From the NCBI GenBank assembly GCA_030538335.1, contig JAUNUE010000068.1, positions 1 through 8,430 on the forward strand: a DNA stretch of 8,430 bases, read 5' to 3'. The position numbers and the translations under genes were made by a program. Shown piece by piece: positions 1 to 5,443 of the stretch; the first letter of the stretch is position 1; the number at the start of each line of letters is the position of its first letter. A model generated the notes under the pieces. That model ran no database searches, was not told the DNA's origin, and saw only the letters and a list, made by a program, of their open reading frames with translations. The stretch comes from Allobrachymonas sp. (lineage in GTDB: Bacteria; Pseudomonadota; Gammaproteobacteria; Burkholderiales; Burkholderiaceae_C).

Positions 1-1032
1 CTCGCCTTGCTGGTCTTGCAGAGATTCAAACAGCGCCATCATGCCGCCGCATTCTGCCCACAAGGGCTTGCCTGCCTGTGCATGGGCATGGATGGATGCG
101 CACATGCCCGCATTGCCTGCCAGGGTTGCGGCATGCAGTTCGGGGTAGCCACCGGGCAGCCAGACCGCATCGCATGGCGGCAAGGCTGCGTCGGCCAGCG
201 GCGAGAAAAAGCAGAGTTCCGCGCCCAGTTGCTGCAAGGTATCGAGATTGGCCTGGTAGATGAACCGGAAAGCCGCATCACGCGCCACCGCAACCACCTT
301 GCCGGCAAGCAGCGGCTCCACCGGATCGGCTGCTTCAGCCGCCTCAAAGCGTGTGGCCCATTGCTGCAACGCTGCGGCATCCATCTGGCCCAAGGGTGTT
401 TGTGCCAGGGCATCGGCTGCGGCATCCAATCGCTGCAGGGCATCATCCATTTCTGTAGCGGCTGCCAGACCCAGGTGCCGCTCGGGCAAGGCAAACGCCG
501 CATTTCTGCGCACCGCGCCCAGAAAGCCCTGCCCGCCCATGGCGCGCTCCAGCATCTGCGCATGGCCGTCGCTGCCGACCTGGTTGGCCAAGGCACCCGC
601 CCAGCGCAAACCGGGCCGCCAGTGTTGCAGACCGTGCGCCACTGCGGCAAAGGTTTCGGCCATCTTGCCGGCATCGATCACGGTCACCACCGCAATGCCG
701 AACCGCCCGGCAATATCTGCGGCACTGGGCTGCCCGTCAAACAGGCCCATCACACCTTCGATCAGGATCAGGTCGGAGGCCCGTGCCGCCCGATACAGAC
801 GCTGGCGCACTTCGTGCTCACCGCATACCCACAAATCAAGGTTGTGCACCGGCTTGCCACTGGCCAACTGGTGCCAGCCGGGGTCGAGAAAATCAGGCCC
901 GCACTTGAAGACCTGCACACGCCTGCCCTGCCGTGCATGCAGACGTGCCAGAGCCGACACGGCCGTGGTCTTGCCCTGGCCCGAGGCCGGGGCTGCTACC
1001 AGCAAGGCGGGGCAAAGCGCGGCTTCATTCAT
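1..1032 (-). CDS. cobB: Cobyrinate a,c-diamide synthase, C-terminus cut by window edge
   Basis: This enzyme amidates the a and c side chains of (hydrogeno)cobyrinic acid using glutamine and ATP, in the cytoplasm, during cobalamin synthesis. The 344 visible residues begin MNEAALCPALLVAAPASGQG. A P-loop APASGQGKTT lies at residues 14-23, followed by KCGPDFLDP and IEGVMGLFDG, the usual CobB/CbiA nucleotide-binding signatures. The class I glutaminase domain starts near residue 250. It shows FRFIYQAN, WLPGGYPEL and AECGGMM, where Cys328 is the expected glutaminase nucleophile. Family members are about 430-460 residues, so about 100 are missing past base 1. ATG at 1032 is the only in-frame start, because a TGA lies two codons upstream; its ribosome binding site is weak. 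It follows btuB by 43 bases and is probably co-transcribed from the riboswitch-controlled promoter. Whether it uses cobyrinate or hydrogenobyrinate cannot be told from sequence, so cbiA is an equally valid name. Confidence 0.93.
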   Translation of the reverse strand, partial: MNEAALCPALLVAAPASGQGKTTAVSALARLHARQGRRVQVFKCGPDFLDPGWHQLASGKPVHNLDLWVCGEHEVRQRLYRAARASDLILIEGVMGLFDGQPSAADIAGRFGIAVVTVIDAGKMAETFAAVAHGLQHWRPGLRWAGALANQVGSDGHAQMLERAMGGQGFLGAVRRNAAFALPERHLGLAAATEMDDALQRLDAAADALAQTPLGQMDAAALQQWATRFEAAEAADPVEPLLAGKVVAVARDAAFRFIYQANLDTLQQLGAELCFFSPLADAALPPCDAVWLPGGYPELHAATLAGNAGMCASIHAHAQAGKPLWAECGGMMALFESLQDQQGE

Positions 1033-1075
1033 GACAAGTCAGGCGTGTGCGCATAGGGCAAACCATCCTCTTTCA

Positions 1076-2974
1076 TCAGCGTGGCGCCCAGCGCAGGCCC
1101 ACATAAAAGGTACGCCCCGGCGTGGCATAGCCTTTGGCCAGCTGGTATGGCTTGTCAGCCACATTGTCGATGCGTGCCTGCAATTGCCAATCGCGTGCGA
1201 AATTGGCACTGGCGTACAGGTTCATCAGCCCGTAGCCGTGCAGCACGTTCTTGTTGGCGGCATCATCGTAGCGGCGGCCTGTTGCTTGCAGCTCTGCACC
1301 CACCGTCCAGTCAAACGGCCCCGTGTGGAAGCGCGTATCGGCACTCAGTTTGAAAATCTGTCGGGCACGGCGTGCCAGCAGTTTGCCGGTGATGGCATCC
1401 CTCGGTTTTTGAACGTCCAGCGAAGCACTGAGGTTGACCCTGCCCACGCGGTGCGCGCCAGAAACCGTGACACCTTCGAGCACGGCACGGCCTGTATTTT
1501 CATAACACCCGAAAGCATTGCCACAAGGGCCTGCCGCACCAAAAGTGATGAGGTTGCTGACCTTGTTGCGGTAGGCCGTTACGCCAAAGCGGCTGTTGGC
1601 TTGTGCCCAGTGCAGGCCGAGTTCCACATTGCGCGATTTTTCAGGCTGCAATGCAGGTTGTCCGTACTCCGAGAACCGCTGATAAAGAGTCGGCACACGA
1701 AACGCCGTGCCCACCGAAGCCGTGGCGCGCCAGCCGGGTGCAAAGGCGTAGCCATAGGCAATACCGCCCGTCGTCTGGCCGCCAAACTCGCTGTCGCGGT
1801 CGTGCCGCACATTGACTTGCAGCGTATGCGCACCGCCTGTATAGCCATAACCCAGCGCAACGGCATTCTGGTGGCGGGTTTGGTGGATGGATGTGCTGTA
1901 CGCATCCCGCGCCGGGTTATCCAGGCGGTCTTCACGCCGCTCAAGCGCAGCCGTGACCTGGTGGTCGCCGTGGCGCCATTCGTTCTGCAGCAGGTAGTTG
2001 CGCAGCCGGGTCTCCGACAGGTAAGGTGAAGGCGTAGTCTGGTAACGCTGTTGCGATTCGCTCACCGACAGGCGCGTGCTGTAAGCCTTGCTCCATTGCG
2101 CCGACCAGGTGGCACCCAACGTTGTCAAGCGGTTGAGCGCATGGTCGTCCTGACCGGGCGCAAAGCCGTCGTACTGCGCGTCCATGCGCGTATGCGTACC
2201 CGTCAGTTCCAGACGGTGTGCCTGGTTGATCTGCCAGCCCAGGCTGCCGCTGATGGCGGTTTGCCGGTAACCGTCCAGATCCGGGTTGCCACCTACCGGC
2301 TTGGTGTTGAAGCCACGACTCACGCTGCGCTGCGCACCCAGCGCATAGTCCACCGCGCCCGTCTTGCCCGAAAAGCCGGCTTCGGCTTTGGCGGTACGCT
2401 GGTTGCCCGCCCCTATGCCCACATAGGGCGAAAATGCACCTTCGCCTTTTTTGGTAAAGATCTGCACCACACCCGCCACGGCATCAGAACCATAAACAGC
2501 CGCTGCCGGGCCACGCACAATCTCGATGCGCTCCACCTGCCCGAGCGCAATCGCCTCCCACGGCGCACCGCCACTGCCCGATTGTGTGTCCACGCGCACA
2601 CCGTCAATATAGACCGCAGTAAAGCGTGTATCGGCACCACGCATGAACATACTGCTGGTAGTGCCCGGCCCGCCGTTGCGCGACAACTCCAGACCCGGCT
2701 GGCGCTGCAGCAAGTCGGCAATGTTGACTGCACCACTCTGGCGGATCTGCGATTCATCGATCAGCGTTACATCGGCCAGCACATCGGTCAAGGGCTGGGC
2801 CATACGCGTGGCCGTTACCACTACAGGCATGGCGTCGCCGTCAACCGATGGGGTGGCAGAAGGAGAAATGGAAGAGGGAGAAGAGGCATTGCCCGGTGCC
2901 TGGGCCAAGGCGGCAACAGGCGCGAAGCCAAGCGCGGCCACAGCCAGCGCGATGGAGTGCAAGGAGGTTTTCAT
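1076..2974 (-). CDS. btuB: TonB-dependent vitamin B12 outer-membrane receptor
   Basis: This is an outer-membrane beta-barrel that imports cobalamin, energised by TonB-ExbBD. From ATG 2974 it has 632 residues. A Sec signal peptide covers residues 1-24, with likely cleavage ALA|Q, followed by a Pro/Ser-rich linker at 26-46. A candidate TonB box PVVVTATR lies at 50-57. The plug domain (about 58-175) contains IADLLQRQPGLELSRNGG, MRGADTRFTAVYIDGVRV and VERIEIVRGPAAAVYGSDAVAG (shortened: RIEIVRGP and YGSDAVAGVV), all typical of BtuB. The barrel follows, ending in FYVGLRWAPR, which is slightly unusual because the last residue is not aromatic. Substrate is assigned from BtuB-like plug motifs, the cobalamin riboswitch upstream and cobB downstream. 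The start at 2974 is chosen for the signal peptide, although its ribosome binding site is only a poor GAG. An in-frame ATG at 3106 has a better GGAG site and would add 44 residues; the added codons include rare AGA and ATA and look non-coding. Confidence 0.92.
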   Translation of the reverse strand: MKTSLHSIALAVAALGFAPVAALAQAPGNASSPSSISPSATPSVDGDAMPVVVTATRMAQPLTDVLADVTLIDESQIRQSGAVNIADLLQRQPGLELSRNGGPGTTSSMFMRGADTRFTAVYIDGVRVDTQSGSGGAPWEAIALGQVERIEIVRGPAAAVYGSDAVAGVVQIFTKKGEGAFSPYVGIGAGNQRTAKAEAGFSGKTGAVDYALGAQRSVSRGFNTKPVGGNPDLDGYRQTAISGSLGWQINQAHRLELTGTHTRMDAQYDGFAPGQDDHALNRLTTLGATWSAQWSKAYSTRLSVSESQQRYQTTPSPYLSETRLRNYLLQNEWRHGDHQVTAALERREDRLDNPARDAYSTSIHQTRHQNAVALGYGYTGGAHTLQVNVRHDRDSEFGGQTTGGIAYGYAFAPGWRATASVGTAFRVPTLYQRFSEYGQPALQPEKSRNVELGLHWAQANSRFGVTAYRNKVSNLITFGAAGPCGNAFGCYENTGRAVLEGVTVSGAHRVGRVNLSASLDVQKPRDAITGKLLARRARQIFKLSADTRFHTGPFDWTVGAELQATGRRYDDAANKNVLHGYGLMNLYASANFARDWQLQARIDNVADKPYQLAKGYATPGRTFYVGLRWAPR

Positions 2975-3103
2975 TGGATATCTCGACGCAATACAGCCGC
3001 GCTGCATGCAAGCGCACATCCGCTGCAAGCCATGGAAATACCCGCGCGCTTTCCGTTGTGGGCGTATCAACACCAGAAACACGAGATAAAAACTGGACAT
3101 TGG

Positions 3104-3120
3104 CATGGTGTGCCTGCTCC
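3104..3120 (-). promoter_or_regulatory. Alternative ribosome binding site and start codon in btuB leader
   Basis: On the minus strand GGAG (3120-3117) is followed ten bases later by ATG (3106-3104), in frame with btuB and without an intervening stop. The stretch between them overlaps one arm (3118-3108) of a possible leader hairpin. It may be an alternative btuB start, a regulatory translation start, or a coincidence. The predicted extension (MPMSSFYLVFLVLIRPQRKA and on) would sit ahead of the normal signal peptide. Confidence 0.3.
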
Positions 3121-3170
3121 CCGCAGACGGCCAAGTTCTGCTTGCCGCAACCCTATTGCAGCAAGCACAC
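3108..3170 (-). promoter_or_regulatory. Mutually exclusive hairpins downstream of the B12 box
   Basis: Written as RNA from the minus strand, segment A is GTGTGCTTGCT (3170-3160), just 3' of the B12 box. Part of A can pair locally: GCTTGCTGCAA with TTGCGGCAAGC forms an 11-pair hairpin over 3166-3140, with a five-base loop and one G-U pair. Alternatively all of A can pair with AGCAGGCACAC (3118-3108): 11 pairs with one G-U. The two pairings cannot coexist, as expected for a riboswitch expression platform. No U-tract directly follows either hairpin, so control of translation or of Rho access seems likelier than intrinsic termination. The pairing is seen in the sequence; its role is inferred. Confidence 0.5.
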
Positions 3171-3172
3171 AC

Positions 3173-3380
3173 GCCTCAGGCCGGTATCCGGACTTGCAAG
3201 TCTTGGTGCATCGCCTTCCCATCGCTGCCAGCGCCGCCGGGGGCGGTACGCCAGAAGAAACAGTGGCTACCAGACGCTGAAAAAATTTCGCATCTGGCCT
3301 GATGCACCCGCACTCGCTCACCGTTGCGGGGGCAGTCCGGGCATTGCCAACACGTTTGCTCTAACAACCAAGATTGAAAT
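3173..3380 (-). ncRNA. Cobalamin riboswitch (aptamer) in the btuB leader
   Basis: The conserved blocks of the cobalamin aptamer appear in order on the minus strand. They are GGACTGCCCCCGCAACGGTG (about 3338-3319), GCCACTG (3267-3261), GGGAAGGCG (3220-3212) and the B12 box AAGTCCGGATACCGGCC (about 3199-3181). A side stem CCAGATGC...GCGTCTGG lies between the first two blocks, around a T-rich loop. These RNAs bind adenosylcobalamin or related cobalamins and lower expression of B12 uptake genes. The location, about 200 bases ahead of btuB on the same strand, fits exactly. The 5' portion (the GGT region, around 3370-3340) is divergent and its edge is approximate. A 7-base complement (GCCTCAG at 3396-3390 with CTGAGGC at 3179-3173) could close the structure. 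Confidence 0.9.
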
Positions 3381-3475
3381 CCGCTCGGGCTGAGGCCTGC
3401 CCTGAGCAAAGTCGAAGGGTATCGAAGCCTGCCAAACGATCAACCGCCGCCCTTCGATACCTCAGGACGAACGGT
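3381..3475. repeat. Mosaic palindromic intergenic repeat, copy 1
   Basis: The right arm (3449-3475) reads GCCCTTCGATACCTCAGG, then A, then CGAACGGT. It matches the element at 5304-5330 at 26 of 27 positions. The left arm begins CTCGGGCTGAG at 3384 and resumes as GTATCGAAGCC at 3419. Compared with copy 2, a 24-base segment (3395-3418) containing CCCTGAGCAAAGTCGAAGG interrupts the left arm. That segment is itself a variant of the same repeat motif. The element sits in the divergent btuB-argA gap and touches the 5' edge of the riboswitch. Repeats of this CTTCGA...CTCAGG type are, from memory, common in intergenic DNA of Burkholderiales. Confidence 0.75.
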
Positions 3476-3753
3476 TCTTTTACTTTCAAGCGTTAGCTGC
3501 CAAACCAGCAGGTTGGCGCACCCGGTTCCCGTTTACCCTTATGCCAGACTGGCCAGCAAAACAGGCACCTGAAACAGGATACTGGTCAGGCCATTTTCTG
3601 CCCAACCAGCCGATTGATTCTAGCAACATTTACGCCACATTTGCTTACGATGCCGCCTCTGCGTGGCGCCGTGCACGGGCCATTTGCGCAAGCCACAAGC
3701 AATTGCATGCACAATTGCCCCATTGCAACAGCCCTGTTTCCACCCTCTGCACC
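3476..3753. other. Divergent promoter region between btuB and argA, no gene
   Basis: This stretch must hold the argA promoter and, together with the neighbouring repeat, probably the btuB promoter. I could not pick out convincing -35/-10 pairs. It is open in the argA frame from an ATG at 3541, but the 71 extra residues do not resemble ArgA N-termini. One notable structure is the dyad GCAATTG-CATGCA-CAATTGC at 3699-3718. Confidence 0.5.
3699..3718. promoter_or_regulatory. Inverted repeat upstream of argA, possible operator
   Basis: GCAATTG and CAATTGC form perfect 7-base arms around CATGCA, ending 35 bases ahead of the argA ATG. The symmetry would suit a dimeric regulator or a small leader hairpin. 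It does not look like a standard ARG box as far as I recall. No regulator is implied by the sequence. Confidence 0.25.
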
Positions 3754-5100
3754 ATGTCCGCTGTTTTCAATTTCACCTTCGTGCCGTGGTTCCGATCAGT
3801 GGCACCGTACATCCACATGCACCGCGGCAAGACGCTGGTGGTGGGCGTGCCCGGCGAGGCCATTGCCACGGGCAAATTGCAGAACATCGTGCAGGATCTG
3901 GCATTGATCCACAGCATGGGGCTGAAGATCATCCTCACGCACGGTTTTCGCCCGCAGGTCAACGAGCAGCTTGCCGCCAAAGGCCACCAGGCCAAGTACC
4001 ACAAGGGCATCCGCATTACCGATGCCGTGGCGCTGGATTGCGCCCTTGAAGCCGCGGGGCAGTTGCGCTACGAGGTCGAAGCCGCGTTCAGCCAGGCCCT
4101 GCCCAACACGCCGATGGCCGGTGCCACGGTAAAGGTGGTGTCGGGCAACTTCATCACGGCCCGCCCGATGGGCATTGTGGACGGGGTGGATTACCAGCAC
4201 ACCGGGCTGGTGCGCAAAATTGACGTGGCCCTGATCCAGCAACTGCTCGACCAGGAAACCGTGGTGGTGCTGTCGCCGCTGGGTTTTTCGCCCACCGGCG
4301 AGGCCTTCAACCTGACGATGGAAAACGTGGCAACCTTCATCGCCAGCGAATTGCACGCCGACAAACTGATTTTTGTAACGGAAATTCCCGGCATCCCCGA
4401 AAACCCCCGCGAACCATTGGGCGAAGACAACCGCATCGATACCGAGTTGTCGCTGGCCTACGCCGAGCGTCTGCTCAAGGAATTGCCACCGCCCGAAGAA
4501 CCGACCGATCTGGCGTTTTACCTGCGCCACTGCATCACGGCATGCAAAAATGGCGTAGACCGCAGCCACATCATTCCGTATGCGGTCGATGGCTCGATCC
4601 TGCTCGAAATCTATATGCACGACGGCATTGGCAGCATGGTGGTGGATGAAAAACTCGAAAGCCTGCGCGAAGCCACGATCGAAGACGTAGGCGGCATCCT
4701 GCAGTTGATTGCGCCGTTTGAAGAAGACGGCACGCTGGTCAAACGCCAGCGCCACGAAATCGAACGCGACGCGCACCTCTACACCGTGATCGAGCACGAC
4801 GGCGTGATCTTCGGCTGCGCGGCGCTCTACCCCTACCCGGAAGACGGCACCGGCGAAATGGCCTCGGTCACGGTCAACTCGCAGTCACAAGGCCAAGGCG
4901 ACGGCGACAAGCTGCTGCGCCGCATTGAGCAACGTGCCCGCGCGATGGGGCTGCGCAGCATTTTTGTGCTTACCACCCGCACCATGCACTGGTTCATCAA
5001 GCGTGGCTTTCAGGTCGTTGACCCGGACTGGCTGCCCGAAGCACGCAAACGCAAATACAACTGGGATCGCAAGAGCCAGGTGCTGGTGAAGAAACTCTGA
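3754..5100 (+). CDS. argA: N-acetylglutamate synthase
   Basis: This cytoplasmic enzyme transfers an acetyl group from acetyl-CoA to glutamate, the first step of arginine synthesis (EC 2.3.1.1). From ATG 3754 it has 448 residues, the usual length for the classical ArgA. The N-terminus FVPWFRSVAPYIHMHRGKT is highly typical. An amino-acid-kinase-like domain spans about 25-285, with LTHGFRPQVNEQL, KVVSGNFITARP and SPLGFSPTGEAFNLTMENVA, and ending in CKNGVDRSHIIPY. A GNAT acetyltransferase domain spans about 305-445. Its acetyl-CoA loop is near SQGQGDGDKLLRRIE (377-391), followed by FIKRGFQ. The kinase-like domain in this family usually binds arginine for feedback inhibition rather than catalysing phosphorylation. 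An earlier in-frame ATG at 3541 is rejected. The ribosome binding site at 3754 is poor. The gene stands alone: divergent from btuB and convergent with the lipoprotein gene, with palindromic repeats on both sides. Confidence 0.96.
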   Translation: MSAVFNFTFVPWFRSVAPYIHMHRGKTLVVGVPGEAIATGKLQNIVQDLALIHSMGLKIILTHGFRPQVNEQLAAKGHQAKYHKGIRITDAVALDCALEAAGQLRYEVEAAFSQALPNTPMAGATVKVVSGNFITARPMGIVDGVDYQHTGLVRKIDVALIQQLLDQETVVVLSPLGFSPTGEAFNLTMENVATFIASELHADKLIFVTEIPGIPENPREPLGEDNRIDTELSLAYAERLLKELPPPEEPTDLAFYLRHCITACKNGVDRSHIIPYAVDGSILLEIYMHDGIGSMVVDEKLESLREATIEDVGGILQLIAPFEEDGTLVKRQRHEIERDAHLYTVIEHDGVIFGCAALYPYPEDGTGEMASVTVNSQSQGQGDGDKLLRRIEQRARAMGLRSIFVLTTRTMHWFIKRGFQVVDPDWLPEARKRKYNWDRKSQVLVKKL

Positions 5101-5150
5101 CGCTGGGATGCGTGGTTCCTGTGCCTACACAAAAGACGTATCAAAACAGA

Positions 5151-5176
5151 ACACAGAGGCACAGAGAAAGACGAAG
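5151..5176. repeat. CACAGAG short direct repeat
   Basis: CACAGAG occurs at 5152-5158 and again at 5160-5166, within ACACAGAGGCACAGAGAAAG. This resembles the widespread 'cacagaggcacagag' intergenic repeats seen in many proteobacteria (from memory, not checked). No function is implied. Confidence 0.4.
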
Positions 5177-5262
5177 TATTTTTTGCAGACCCAGATGCCA
5201 TCTGCAGAACCATTCGTCATGTATGGTCATTCTGAGAAATAATCTGACAATTTCTAACCGAC

Positions 5263-5330
5263 CCGTTCGGGCTGAGGTATCGAAGCCCACAGCCAAGGTT
5301 TCTGCCCTTCGATACCTCAGGGCGAACGGT
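5263..5330. repeat. Palindromic intergenic repeat, copy 2 (uninterrupted form)
   Basis: The 23-base arms at 5263-5285 (CCGTTCGGGCTGAGGTATCG and AAG) and 5307-5329 (CTTCGATACCTCAGGGCGAA and CGG) are inverted repeats with two mismatches around a 21-base spacer. The right arm is nearly identical to copy 1 at 3449-3475 and in the same orientation. It lies in the convergent gap after argA. There it could act as a transcript-end hairpin for either side or serve as a REP-like mobile palindrome. Confidence 0.8.
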
Positions 5331-5366
5331 GTCTAATTATTTTCGGGTTTGACTATCTGTACCTAT

Positions 5367-5405
5367 CCCCCCTCCCTCCGGGAGAGGGTCAGGGTGAGGG
5401 CCTGC
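5367..5405 (-). repeat. C-rich hairpin repeat downstream of the lipoprotein gene
   Basis: On the minus strand CCCTCTCCC-GGA-GGGAGGGGG folds into a nine-pair stem with one G-U pair. On the plus strand the same position is a C-A mismatch, so the minus-strand RNA folds better. It lies about 40 bases past the lipoprotein stop and may mark the end of that operon transcript, although no U-tract follows. The flanking CCCTCACCCTGA is characteristic of a known dispersed proteobacterial repeat type (recalled, not searched). Confidence 0.5.
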
Positions 5406-5443
5406 AATGCTCAAGCTCCACTGTTGCTCACCCCAAATTTTCC

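Larger units (their letters stand above)
5101..5443. other. Convergent intergenic region rich in repeats, no gene
   Basis: These 343 bases between the convergent argA and lipoprotein genes hold three different repeat-like elements: a CACAGAG direct repeat near 5151-5166, the palindrome at 5263-5330, and a C-rich hairpin at 5367-5405. A short open frame at 5112-5336 runs through the repeats and has no credible start site or protein features. I see no clear U-tract terminator for argA. Confidence 0.6.

Noticed and set aside
260..2029. Long plus-strand open frame (589 codons) opposite cobB and btuB
   Set aside because: It spans the ends of two well-supported minus-strand genes and the gap between them. 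Its translation is Ala/Arg/Cys-rich with no domain features, as expected for the complement of GC-rich coding DNA.
2051..3280. Plus-strand open frame (409 codons) opposite btuB and the riboswitch
   Set aside because: It covers the N-terminal half of btuB and the aptamer, and its His/Arg-rich translation shows no recognisable motif.
3261..3300. T-rich tract within the riboswitch as an intrinsic terminator
   Set aside because: The T-run lies in the loop of a side stem (CCAGATGC/GCGTCTGG) inside the aptamer, not after a hairpin, so it is not terminator-like.
3541..3753. 71-residue N-terminal extension of argA
   Set aside because: It is open in frame, but the added residues do not look like ArgA. 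FVPWFRSVAPYIHMHR follows ATG 3754 as in typical family members, and the total length would exceed the norm.
3796..4797. Minus-strand open frame (333 codons) inside argA
   Set aside because: It is fully contained in argA, which has strong family motifs throughout. The reverse reading is a composition artefact.
5151..5405. Repeats in the convergent gap as a CRISPR array or insertion sequence
   Set aside because: The elements are different from each other, have no regular spacers, and no transposase or cas gene is present.
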